Assembly (NCBI GenBank): GCA_900752545.1
Contig: CAADVS010000039.1
Coordinates: forward strand, 1-21,134
Reading direction: 5' to 3'
Origin: an uncultured Collinsella sp.
GTDB lineage: Bacteria; Actinomycetota; Coriobacteriia; Coriobacteriales; Coriobacteriaceae
DNA length: 21,134 nucleotides
Position 1 is the stretch's first letter. Every line of letters starts with the position of its first letter. Shown here piece after piece: positions 7,217-14,161 of the stretch. The notes under the pieces are model-generated. The model was not told the origin of the DNA. It ran no database searches and was given only the letters and a program-made list of their open reading frames with translations. The position numbers were made by a program, and so were the translations under genes.

Positions 7217-8014
7217 CTAACGCTCCAAGACATCGCGAACGGCGTTTGCCGCCGTAACGGGGCGATCGCGCAGACCGTTATGCGCGCCCGGAATCGTCAC
7301 AAGGGGGCAATCGAGATATTCGGCAGCCGCTCGCGTGCCAGCCTCGCGGGGCGTATCGACCGAGAGCTCGCCGAGAAGCACAGCAGCAACGGACTTCGAT
7401 GCGCAAACACTGTCCCAATTGGGAACGTAAGTCATATTTGTTCCATATTCGTTCGCCATAAAGCAACGACCATTGCGCAGGGCATGTTTGACTTCCGCTT
7501 CGGTCGTCCCAGGAGCCTCGGGGTCCAAGTCGCCGAGGGCTCCCAAGAAAAGCCGGAGCGCCCTTGAAACCTTTCCAGCCGCAATCATATCGAGCAAAAC
7601 CGGAGCTGCGCCCATACCGACGCCTTCGGCCGACACAGCCGGCTCATGCAGAATCGCACGGGCGACGAGATGGGGTTCGGTGCGAAGAAGCTCCAGCGCC
7701 ACCAACGTACCGGCGCTATGCGCAAGCACATTTGCCGGAGCGCCAACGTGTTCGATCACGGCTTGCAGGTCGGCGGCCTGGGCGGCAAGATCATAGCTGC
7801 CGTCTGCCGCATCGCTGCTGCCACCGCAGCCGCGGCGGTCGTAGGCAATTACGCGGTAGTTACGGCTGAGCTCACAAGCGATGCCGTCGAAAAATGTGCC
7901 GTCGACACAAGCACCGTGCACGCACACCAAGGCAGGAGCATCAGGCGACACATCCGGGCCGGCATATTCGCGACAGGCAATCGTGGTGCCCGCATTCTCG
8001 ACCGTAAAATCCAT
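7217..8014 (-). CDS. Alpha/beta-fold hydrolase
   Basis: A 265-residue soluble hydrolase of the alpha/beta superfamily (esterase, lipase or haloperoxidase-like). The oxyanion HG pair is in VCVHGACVDG (His33-Gly34), the nucleophile elbow is AHSAG with Ser100, and the probable catalytic His is H245 in PGAHNGL. An Asp near 220 (SVDTP) is a candidate acid. There is no signal peptide, so it is probably cytoplasmic. It is transcribed alone, divergently from the radical SAM gene. The family is too broad to assign a substrate. The ATG at 8014 has only a GGGGG stretch as ribosome site. Confidence 0.85.
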   Translation of the reverse strand: MDFTVENAGTTIACREYAGPDVSPDAPALVCVHGACVDGTFFDGIACELSRNYRVIAYDRRGCGGSSDAADGSYDLAAQAADLQAVIEHVGAPANVLAHSAGTLVALELLRTEPHLVARAILHEPAVSAEGVGMGAAPVLLDMIAAGKVSRALRLFLGALGDLDPEAPGTTEAEVKHALRNGRCFMANEYGTNMTYVPNWDSVCASKSVAAVLLGELSVDTPREAGTRAAAEYLDCPLVTIPGAHNGLRDRPVTAANAVRDVLER

Positions 8015-8165
8015 GTTGTGCCCCCATCATCAACGCCCATCCAGTTGCACGTCAGTACGGTTGGATGGGCCCGCATTGCTTACGCCTTGTTAACAGATTA
8101 ACTGTACCCGACCCGAGGCTTTTCATGGCACCGCATAATGAGCGACGTAAAAAAACGAAACTTGT

Positions 8166-8190
8166 AAAGCAAGGGCCCGCACCTTGCTTT
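8166..8190 (+). repeat. Hairpin in the radical SAM leader
   Basis: AAAGCAAGG (8166-8174) and CCTTGCTTT (8182-8190) form a perfect 9-bp stem with loop GCCCGCA, about 50 bases before the radical SAM start. No T-run follows. A -10-like TATGCT with a TG extension (8199-8207) lies just after it. It may be an operator or leader structure; its function cannot be read. Confidence 0.45.
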
Positions 8191-8238
8191 GGAGCCGATG
8201 CTATGCTTAGGCACAATTGTCTTGAGGAGCATATGCCT

Positions 8239-9015
8239 ATGTCTACGTTTTTGAATGACAGCCCCATCTTTGGGCCCGTTCGCAGCCGTCGCCTTGGTCT
8301 CTCGCTCGGCGTCAACATGATGCCGGCCAGCGGCAAAATCTGCACGTTCGACTGCATTTACTGCGAAAACGGCCTCAACGCCGAGCGCCCCTGTCATGAG
8401 CCGTACAACACAGCTGCCGTGGTACTCGACGCGCTCGAGGCAAAGCTGCGCGAGATGGCAGCTGAGGGCGAGCTCCCCGATGTGATCACCTTCGCAGGCA
8501 ACGGCGAGCCCACTGCTGCACCGGAGTTTCCGCAGGCCATCGCCGGCGCCGTTGCACTGCGCGACGAGCTTGCCCCAAACTCCAAGATCGCCGTGCTCTC
8601 CAACGGCACGCGTGCCGACCGTCCCGAGGTACACGATGCGCTCATGATGGTCGACGACAACATCCTCAAGCTCGATACGGTCGACCCGGCATTTATCCAG
8701 CTGCTCGACCAGCCCGTTGGCCCCTACGACGTCGAGCACCAGATTGAGACGTTCGCAAGCTTTGACGGTCATGTCATTATCCAGACGATCTTCTTGACCG
8801 GCGAGTATCAGGGCAAGCTCATCGACAACACCGGCGAGGAGTACGTTGCCCCCTGGCTCGCGGCGCTTGAGCGCATTCGCCCACAAGAAGCAACCATCTA
8901 CACGGTAGCGCGCGAGACACCGGTCGCCGGCCTTGCCAAGGCAGCACCCGAGGTGCTCGACACGATCGCTGCACGCGTGCGCGCCCTCGGCATCCCCTGC
9001 CAGGTGAGCTACTAG
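8239..9015 (+). CDS. Radical SAM protein (COG0731 type, TYW1-related)
   Basis: A 258-residue member of the radical SAM superfamily, which uses a [4Fe-4S] cluster to split S-adenosylmethionine and start radical chemistry. The cluster ligands are Cys35, Cys39 and Cys42 in CTFDCIYC (CX3CX2C), followed by the SAM-contact strand FAGNGEPT. The opening FGPVRSRRLGLSLGVN is characteristic of a bacterial subgroup related to wybutosine enzymes whose reaction is unknown to me. The frame is open upstream to 8065. I chose the ATG at 8239 because GAGGAG (8224-8229) lies 9 bases before it; the ATG at 8233 is two codons earlier but too close to that site. Confidence 0.88.
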   Translation: MSTFLNDSPIFGPVRSRRLGLSLGVNMMPASGKICTFDCIYCENGLNAERPCHEPYNTAAVVLDALEAKLREMAAEGELPDVITFAGNGEPTAAPEFPQAIAGAVALRDELAPNSKIAVLSNGTRADRPEVHDALMMVDDNILKLDTVDPAFIQLLDQPVGPYDVEHQIETFASFDGHVIIQTIFLTGEYQGKLIDNTGEEYVAPWLAALERIRPQEATIYTVARETPVAGLAKAAPEVLDTIAARVRALGIPCQVSY

Positions 9016-9056
9016 CAAAACCACGCAGCAGCCAGTGTCCGCCATCCTACTCCATC

Positions 9057-9123
9057 AGTTGCGGTGATATAGTTCCTGTTTATGCTGTTAAACCGCTTAA
9101 ATCGGAACTATATCACCGCAACT
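9057..9123. repeat. Perfect 20-bp inverted repeat between the radical SAM and methionine aminopeptidase genes
   Basis: AGTTGCGGTGATATAGTTCC (9057-9076) and its exact reverse complement (9104-9123) flank a 27-nt spacer. That spacer itself holds GTTTA/TAAAC (9078-9082/9089-9093). TTTTATGG follows on the plus strand, so it could end the radical SAM transcript. However, the arms are AT-rich in the middle and longer and more perfect than other terminators here, which would also fit a mobile palindrome or an operator. Confidence 0.8.
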
Positions 9124-9144
9124 TTTATGGACGCATGGGTGGGC

Positions 9145-9150
9145 TATACT
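9145..9150 (+). promoter_or_regulatory. Probable -10 box of the methionine aminopeptidase gene
   Basis: TATACT (9145-9150) lies 25 bases before the start codon. The matching -35 region would fall at the right foot of the inverted repeat (about 9122-9129, TTTTATGG) and is poor, so only the -10 is proposed. Confidence 0.4.
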
Positions 9151-9175
9151 AGCTGCGGATGAAAGGAAGTTAGCC

Positions 9176-10063
9176 ATGTATGACAAAGGACCCGTACCCG
9201 GACGCAACGACGCTTGCTGGTGCGGCAGCGGCAAGAAATATAAGAAATGCCATAGCGCCTTTGATGAGCGCCTTGAGCGCCTGTGGGAAGAGGGCTGGGA
9301 GGTCCTGCCCCGCACGCTCTACAAGACGCCCGCCGATATCGAGGGCATCAAGCGCTCGGCAGCCATCAACGTGGGCGTGCTCGATTATGTGGGCGAGCAT
9401 ATCGCCGCAGGCATGACCACCAACCAGATCGACCAGATGATCTATGACTACACCGTCGAGCACGGCGGCACACCGGCAGACCTCAACTACGAGGGCTACC
9501 CCAAAAGCGTGTGCACCTCGATCAACGACGTGGTCTGTCACGGTATCCCCTGCGATACGGATGTGCTGCACGAAGGCGACATCATCAACGTGGATTGCTC
9601 CACGATCTTGGACGGCTACTTTAGCGACTCGAGCCGCATGTTCTGCATCGGCGAGGTCTCTGCCGAGCGCCAACGCCTGGTCGACGTCACCCGCGCCAGC
9701 GTGGAGGCGGGTCTGGCGGCCGTCAAGCCATGGCTACCGCTGTCCGTTATGGCCGAGACCGTGCAAAAGACCGTCGAGGACGCCGGCTTTAGCGTGGTGC
9801 GCGAGTACGGCGGACACGGCATTGGCAAGGAGTTCCACGAGGACCCGTTTGTGGGCTTTACCACCGAGGCACCCGATGTGGACACCATCATGGCCCCGGG
9901 CATGGTCTTTACCATCGAGCCCATGGTCAATGCCGGAGCGCCCGACATCAAGATTAGCAAGGGTGACGGTTGGTGCGTGCGCACCAAGGACGGCAGCGAT
10001 TCGGCCCAGTGCGAGGTACAGCTCGTGGTGACCGAGGATGGTTACGAGCTGCTGAGCTGGTAG
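9176..10063 (+). CDS. map: Methionine aminopeptidase type I with N-terminal SEC-C zinc motif
   Basis: This cytoplasmic metalloprotease (295 residues) removes the initiator Met from new proteins. Residues 1-30 are a SEC-C motif (C14-x-C16, C25-H26 in CWCGSGKKYKKCH), a small zinc knuckle that in other proteins helps binding at SecB or the ribosome. The catalytic domain has the five metal ligands D140, D151, H214, E248 and E280, with the D-to-D spacing of 11 seen in the E. coli enzyme, plus H122 in the substrate pocket. GAAAGGAAG (9161-9169) gives a clear start. A strong hairpin terminator follows, so the gene is probably monocistronic. SEC-C-bearing MetAPs are known in other Gram-positive bacteria. 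Confidence 0.95.
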   Translation: MYDKGPVPGRNDACWCGSGKKYKKCHSAFDERLERLWEEGWEVLPRTLYKTPADIEGIKRSAAINVGVLDYVGEHIAAGMTTNQIDQMIYDYTVEHGGTPADLNYEGYPKSVCTSINDVVCHGIPCDTDVLHEGDIINVDCSTILDGYFSDSSRMFCIGEVSAERQRLVDVTRASVEAGLAAVKPWLPLSVMAETVQKTVEDAGFSVVREYGGHGIGKEFHEDPFVGFTTEAPDVDTIMAPGMVFTIEPMVNAGAPDIKISKGDGWCVRTKDGSDSAQCEVQLVVTEDGYELLSW

Positions 10064-10073
10064 CTGTAGATAT

Positions 10074-10125
10074 GCCGGGCTACGCGATGGATATGCTAAC
10101 CATCGCGTAGCCCGGCGTTTTATTT
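10074..10125 (+). terminator. Intrinsic terminator of the methionine aminopeptidase gene
   Basis: GCCGGGCTACGCGATGG (10074-10090) pairs perfectly over 17 bp with 10100-10116 around a 9-nt loop. GTTTTATTTG follows. Confidence 0.93.
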
Positions 10126-10130
10126 GAACG

Positions 10131-10178
10131 TTTTGCCTGATAAAACATGCCAAAATAAATCTGTCCCCTTTTGGCAGG
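10131..10178 (+). repeat. Interspersed hairpin repeat, copy 2
   Basis: This copy reads TTTTGCCTGATAAAACATGC, then CAAAATAAATCTGTCCCCTT and TTGGCAGG. The stem TGCCAAAA (10148-10155) pairs perfectly with TTTTGGCA (10169-10176) around a 13-nt loop. It lies between the aminopeptidase terminator and the dehydrogenase start, 20 bases before the GTG codon, so it forms most of that gene's leader. Confidence 0.88.
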
Positions 10179-10198
10179 TTGGGCGGAGAGGACTGCTT

Positions 10199-11134
10199 GT
10201 GAACATCCTGGTTTTGTTGCCTGTCAACGACCGCCATCGCGCAATTCTTGAGTCGAGTGCTCCGGGCGAGGACTTTATCTACACGAGCTCCGACGCCGCC
10301 ACACATGAACAGGTCGCCGATGCCGACGTGATCTTGGGCAACATTGACCCTGCCCTGCTTACCGCGTGCAAGCACCTCCAGCTGTTGCAATTGCAGACCG
10401 CCGGCTATGACGACTACCTTGCCGCCGGCACCGTACCAGCCGACGCCAAACTGTCTTGCTCGGTGGGCGCCTACGGTCAGGCCGTAAGCGAGCACATGTT
10501 TGCCATGGTTCTTTCTATGATGAAGCGCCTGCCCGGCTATCACGACTTGCAGCGCGAGCATCGCTGGGAGGATTTGGGGCCGGTTACCTCGCTTAAAAAT
10601 GCCAACGTGCTGGTGCTGGGCGCAGGCGATATCGGCGGCCACTTTGCCACGCTCTGCCGCAGCATGGGCGCACACGTCCGCGGCATCAAGCGCCATCCGC
10701 TCGTCTACCCCATTGTATTTGAGGACATGGACGGCATGGATGCCCTGTCTGAGCGCCTGGCCGAGGCCGATGTCGTCGCATCCTTTATGCCCAGCACACC
10801 CGAGACCCGCGGCCTGGCGAACGCCGAGTTCTTCGCCGCGATGAAGCCGGGCGCCTTCTTTGCCAACGGCGGCCGCGGCGATCTTGTGGTTGCCGACGAT
10901 CTGGTTGCCGCTCTTGAGTCCGGACACCTTGCCGGCGCCGCGGTCGACGTCACCGACCCCGAGCCGCTGCCTGATACAAGCCCCCTGTGGGATGCGCCCA
11001 ACATGCTCATCACACCGCATATCTCGGGCTGGTTCCACTTGGAGGCTACGCTCAACAATGTGGTCGACATTGCCGCGGAGAATCTGCGTCACCTGCAGGC
11101 AGGCGAGACCCTGCGCTGCTGGATCGAACATTAG
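10199..11134 (+). CDS. D-2-hydroxyacid dehydrogenase family protein (NAD-dependent)
   Basis: A 311-residue cytoplasmic oxidoreductase that interconverts 2-keto and D-2-hydroxy acids. The N-terminal lid and core domain precede a Rossmann segment VLVLGAGDIGGHFA (GxGxxG at 141-146). The catalytic triad is R226 (NGGRGDLV), E255 (DPEPLP) and H274 (TPHISG). I placed the start at the GTG at 10199, because GGCGGAGAGGA lies just upstream. The frame is open back to an ATG at 10124, but those residues are encoded by the interspersed repeat and would precede the natural beta strand VNILVLLP. The substrate (phosphoglycerate, glyoxylate, lactate or other) cannot be fixed. Confidence 0.9.
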   Translation: MNILVLLPVNDRHRAILESSAPGEDFIYTSSDAATHEQVADADVILGNIDPALLTACKHLQLLQLQTAGYDDYLAAGTVPADAKLSCSVGAYGQAVSEHMFAMVLSMMKRLPGYHDLQREHRWEDLGPVTSLKNANVLVLGAGDIGGHFATLCRSMGAHVRGIKRHPLVYPIVFEDMDGMDALSERLAEADVVASFMPSTPETRGLANAEFFAAMKPGAFFANGGRGDLVVADDLVAALESGHLAGAAVDVTDPEPLPDTSPLWDAPNMLITPHISGWFHLEATLNNVVDIAAENLRHLQAGETLRCWIEH

Positions 11135-11137
11135 GGT

Positions 11138-11161
11138 TCCGCCGTTCTAACGAACGGCGGA
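11138..11161 (+). repeat. Hairpin directly after the dehydrogenase stop
   Basis: TCCGCCGTTC (11138-11147) and GAACGGCGGA (11152-11161) form a 10-bp stem with loop TAAC, four bases after the stop codon. There is no T-run, so it is more likely a 3' protective stem than a terminator; the real terminator seems to be at 11205-11246. Confidence 0.6.
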
Positions 11162-11204
11162 CCGGTCGACGCTGCGCGCCGCCCAAAGCGACAATTTGTC
11201 ATTC

Positions 11205-11246
11205 AAAAGGCGAGGCATGACCAGAAGGTCTATGTCTTGCCTTTTT
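11205..11246. terminator. Bidirectional intrinsic terminator
   Basis: AAAAGGCGAGGCATGACC (11205-11222) pairs with 11227-11245 around an AGAA loop with one bulged base and a few wobbles. The outer AAAAGGC/GCCTTTT pairs give a T-run in both directions. It lies between the convergent dehydrogenase and M18 aminopeptidase genes. Confidence 0.8.
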
Positions 11247-11247
11247 C

Positions 11248-11331
11248 ATGCCAACTTGTTCGCTCTGGACATCGCTCGCTGACGTTTGCTCAACCTGCGG
11301 TGTCATAACAATTCTGTCCAGCTGTTGGCAT
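11248..11331. repeat. Nested inverted repeat in the convergent intergenic region
   Basis: The outer arms ATGCCAAC (11248-11255) and GTTGGCAT (11324-11331) enclose the inner arms CTGGACA (11265-11271) and TGTCCAG (11315-11321). Repeat copy 3 begins 8 bases later. Together with the two hairpins upstream, this makes almost the whole 254-base gap foldable. No gene is seen in it. Confidence 0.55.
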
Positions 11332-11338
11332 TGCGGCA

Positions 11339-11386
11339 TTTGCCCAAATAAAACCTGCCAAAGTAAACCTGTCCCTTTTTGGCAGA
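11339..11386 (+). repeat. Interspersed hairpin repeat, copy 3
   Basis: TTTGCCCAAATAAAACCTGC begins the copy and CTGTCCCTTTTTGGCAGA ends it. The stem CTGCCAAA (11355-11362) pairs with TTTGGCAG (11378-11385). It abuts the stop codon of the reverse aminopeptidase gene (11389-11391). Read in that gene's direction, the hairpin is followed by GGTTTTATTTG, so it can serve as that gene's intrinsic terminator. Confidence 0.88.
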
Positions 11387-11388
11387 TT

Positions 11389-12774
11389 TTAGAGTTCCAC
11401 ACTTTCGGCGCCGTTGATGGTTAGGTCGCGCTCGTAGAAGGCCGTGAGGGCGCGGATGGCGTACATCACGTCGCGCACGCCGCCGGTCTCGTAGCTTGAG
11501 TGCATGGCCAGCTGCGGCAGGCCCACGTCCACGGCATGCATGCTCGCCTGCATGTTCGACAGGTTGCCGAGCGTGGAGCCACCCGCCATATCACTCTTGT
11601 TGGCGAAGGCCTGCGTGGGCACGTCGGCGTCATCGCAGATGGCCTGGAACACCGCGCGGCTAAAGGCATCGGTGCAGTAGTGCTGGTTAGCAGCTTCCTT
11701 GACGACGATGCCGCCGTTAAGCACCACCTGGTTGCGGGCATCGCACTTCTCGGCATGGTTGGGATGCACGGCATGTGCGTTGTCGCAGCTCACGAGCATC
11801 GAGGCGGCAAGCGCGCGGTGGTACGACTCGTCGTCAAAGCCCAGCGAACCGTTAATGCGGCGCAGCGCATCGGCCAAGAACGTTGACATGGCGCCCTGCT
11901 TGGTCTCGGAGCCAACCTCCTCGTTATCAAAGCAGCAAAAGACCGAGACATCGTGCGCGTTCTCGGCACCCAAAAATGCCTGCAGAGAGGTGTAGGCGCA
12001 TGCCAGGTCGTCGAGCTTGGGCGTCGAGATAAACTCATCGGCCCAGCCCCAAATGCGCGCATCCTGACGATTGACCAGGAACAGATCGCGGCCCAAAATT
12101 TGCTCGGGCTCAACGTCCAGTTCGTCGGCGATCAGGGCGTCAAAATCTCCCTGCTTAAGGTCACCGGCGCTGATGAGCGGGCACAGGTCGACGGCGCGGT
12201 TGGGCGCAAAGCTCTCGTTAACGCCACGGTTCATGTGGATGGCAAGGCTCGGGATGATGGCGACTTCGCGCTCGGTAGCGAGCAAACGACTCTCGATACG
12301 GTCGCCCTCGCGTACCAGCACGCGGCCCGCGAGTGCCAGCGGACGGTCGAACCAGGTGTAGTCGATCATGCCGCCGTAGGCCTCGGTGTTCAGGCGCAGC
12401 GTCTCGCCTGCGCCGTCGAGCTCGGGGACGGCCTTAACCTTAAACGTAGGCGAGTCGCTGTGCGACGCCGTCAGCTGAAAATGGTAGTCGCCGGCAACGC
12501 CGTCCTCTCCCCACGTCGCGGCCAGGTCCTCGCCCACCTTAAAGGCAACAACGCTCGAGGTGTTGCGCTGCGTGTAATAACGCCCGCCCGGCTCGATATC
12601 CCACGCCGCATTCTCGGGCAGGTAGGTAAAGCCCGCCTCGTCGAGCTCGGCCATAATGGTCGCCGCCGTATGGAACATGCTGGGGCATGCCTCGATAAAG
12701 TCGATAAGGTCGTTGGCAGCCTCGATATCGTCGGCCGTCACATGTGCGCGCTCGAGCGTTTCCTGATCCGTCAT
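11389..12774 (-). CDS. M18-family aminopeptidase (aspartyl aminopeptidase type)
   Basis: A 461-residue cytosolic, normally dodecameric zinc aminopeptidase that releases N-terminal (often acidic) residues from peptides. The two-zinc site residues are visible: H105 with D107 in TASHSDSP, bridging D255/D256 in KLDDLACAY, E285-E286 in DNEEVGS, D331 in SCDNAHAVHPNH, and H425 in MHSSYETGG. The frame is open to a more upstream ATG at 12885, but I place the start at the ATG at 12774 because AAAGGGGAG lies directly upstream and the family begins here. The extra 37 codons are unlike the family. It is divergent from the choloylglycine-hydrolase-like gene. Confidence 0.93.
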   Translation of the reverse strand: MTDQETLERAHVTADDIEAANDLIDFIEACPSMFHTAATIMAELDEAGFTYLPENAAWDIEPGGRYYTQRNTSSVVAFKVGEDLAATWGEDGVAGDYHFQLTASHSDSPTFKVKAVPELDGAGETLRLNTEAYGGMIDYTWFDRPLALAGRVLVREGDRIESRLLATEREVAIIPSLAIHMNRGVNESFAPNRAVDLCPLISAGDLKQGDFDALIADELDVEPEQILGRDLFLVNRQDARIWGWADEFISTPKLDDLACAYTSLQAFLGAENAHDVSVFCCFDNEEVGSETKQGAMSTFLADALRRINGSLGFDDESYHRALAASMLVSCDNAHAVHPNHAEKCDARNQVVLNGGIVVKEAANQHYCTDAFSRAVFQAICDDADVPTQAFANKSDMAGGSTLGNLSNMQASMHAVDVGLPQLAMHSSYETGGVRDVMYAIRALTAFYERDLTINGAESVEL

Positions 12775-12935
12775 GCTCTCCCCTTTCGCTGGGTTGATGG
12801 TCCCCTCCAGCATACCCCGCCACGCCAGCGCCGCGCCTTTCATTCCATGTTTAATCCCACGCCACTCGCCAAGTTGAGCCATCATGCCCGTGCACCTTTT
12901 GCGACAATTACGCTAACAGGACGAGAGGAGTCGTC

Positions 12936-14021
12936 ATGAAGCCACGTAACATTGCCATCGCCTGCGGTGTCGCGGGAGTCGCCGTCGGCCTTGCCGCTGC
13001 CACCGGTATCGTTTATCACAAGCAAATCAAGTCCGCCGCGTCGCTCAAACGCTTGACCGGCTACGCGGATAGCTATGACCTGTACGCAATCGACATCGCC
13101 TACGACTACGATCTTGATCGCATCATCGCCGCTGGCGTGCGCGACGACCAGGCCTACATCGATGCCGTGGTGGCGCAGGTGCTGCCCGGTGTGCCGGTAC
13201 ATGTCCAGGCGCCCCAGTTTGCCTGCAGCGCTTTTGTCGCCGTAGATGCCGAAGGCCGCGTGCGCACCGGTCGCAATTACGACTTTAAGGACGACACCTC
13301 GGCACTGCTGGTGCGCAATCACCCACGTGGCGGCTATGCCTCCATCGGGTTTGCCGCCCTTAACAACCTGGGCGATAACACTCCGCTTGACTCCGTCGCC
13401 GGACGTGCCGCCGCACTCATAGGCCCGTTTGCCCAGCTCGACGGTGTTAACGAATGCGGCGTGTCCATTGCCGTACTCACTCTGGATTCCAAGCCCTGTG
13501 ACCAGGACGCGCAACGCCCCGTCATCAATACCTCGCTCGCCATCCGTCTGGTGCTCGACCGTGCCGCCACCACGCAAGAAGCTGTCGACCTGCTTTCCGC
13601 CTACGACATGCACGCCATGGCAGGACGCGATTACCACTTCTTTATCAACGACGCCGCCGGTGACGCGCGCGTAGTAGAGTGGGATCCGCGCGATCCGGAC
13701 CGTGCTTTCAACGCGACTCCCGTACGCCAGGTTACGAACTTCTACGCCTGCTATGGCGACGAAGTGCTGCCCAACCAAAAGAATGGCGAGCTGGGCCATG
13801 GTAAAGAGCGCGCCATCGCAATCGCCGATGTCCTTGACGCCCATGTCGGTGCCCAGGACGAGGCAGTCGCTTGGAAGGCCCTACGCGCTGCAGCGCAAGA
13901 ACCCAATCCGAAAGACATCACCAGCAATACGCAATGGTCGGTCGTCTTTGACAATACCGAACCCGCCGCCGCCATTACGCTGCGCCGCCACTGGGGCGAC
14001 GTCGACGCCTTCGCACTGTAA
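12936..14021 (+). CDS. Choloylglycine hydrolase / linear amide C-N hydrolase family protein with N-terminal membrane anchor
   Basis: This predicted Ntn-type amide hydrolase (361 residues) is related to bile salt hydrolase and penicillin V acylase. Residues 5-26 form an uncleaved-looking hydrophobic segment with no lipobox. The domain starts near 90 in FACSAFVAVD, where Cys97 would be the nucleophile. R113 and D116 in GRNYDF lie 16 and 19 residues after it, exactly the Cys2-Arg18-Asp21 spacing of bile salt hydrolases. NECGVS (172-177) and the TNFYAC strand (N268) match further family positions. Unlike classical enzymes, whose Cys follows the initiator Met, here about 96 residues would have to be removed to free the Cys, or the protein works differently. 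GAGAGGAG precedes the ATG. The substrate is unknown; bile acid conjugates are only one possibility. Confidence 0.82.
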   Translation: MKPRNIAIACGVAGVAVGLAAATGIVYHKQIKSAASLKRLTGYADSYDLYAIDIAYDYDLDRIIAAGVRDDQAYIDAVVAQVLPGVPVHVQAPQFACSAFVAVDAEGRVRTGRNYDFKDDTSALLVRNHPRGGYASIGFAALNNLGDNTPLDSVAGRAAALIGPFAQLDGVNECGVSIAVLTLDSKPCDQDAQRPVINTSLAIRLVLDRAATTQEAVDLLSAYDMHAMAGRDYHFFINDAAGDARVVEWDPRDPDRAFNATPVRQVTNFYACYGDEVLPNQKNGELGHGKERAIAIADVLDAHVGAQDEAVAWKALRAAAQEPNPKDITSNTQWSVVFDNTEPAAAITLRRHWGDVDAFAL

Positions 14022-14090
14022 GGACCCAGGCTCGTCGACCTTACGCTCGCCTGACGTTGTTTACATTTCTATACGCTTGAGCTAACACGT

Positions 14091-14123
14091 TTTACCCCCG
14101 TATCAACAGTGTGCGGGGGTAAA
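14091..14123. promoter_or_regulatory. Inverted repeat in the phosphofructokinase leader, possible operator
   Basis: TTTACCCCCG (14091-14100) and CGGGGGTAAA (14114-14123) are a perfect 10-bp inverted repeat with a 13-nt centre. A -10-like TATAAC (14137-14142) lies 13 bases further, so the right arm covers the place of its -35 box. There is no T-run in the forward direction. This fits an operator for a regulator of glycolysis better than a terminator. Confidence 0.5.
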
Positions 14124-14161
14124 CTTATGCGCATGTTATAACTTGCCCGGAAGGATTCATC

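Noticed and set aside
10124..10198. Upstream ATG at 10124 for the dehydrogenase
   Set aside because: It lies within the terminator T-run and repeat copy 2. The GTG at 10199 has a good ribosome site and matches the family N-terminus.
9734..11131. Reverse open frame of 465 codons over the methionine aminopeptidase and dehydrogenase genes
   Set aside because: It is antisense to two clearly functional enzymes with intact motifs. Long antisense frames are common in GC-rich DNA, and its His/Gly/Arg-rich product resembles no family.
14091..14123. Palindrome considered as a terminator of the choloylglycine-hydrolase-like gene
   Set aside because: No T-run follows in the forward direction and it overlaps a promoter region, so an operator is the better reading.
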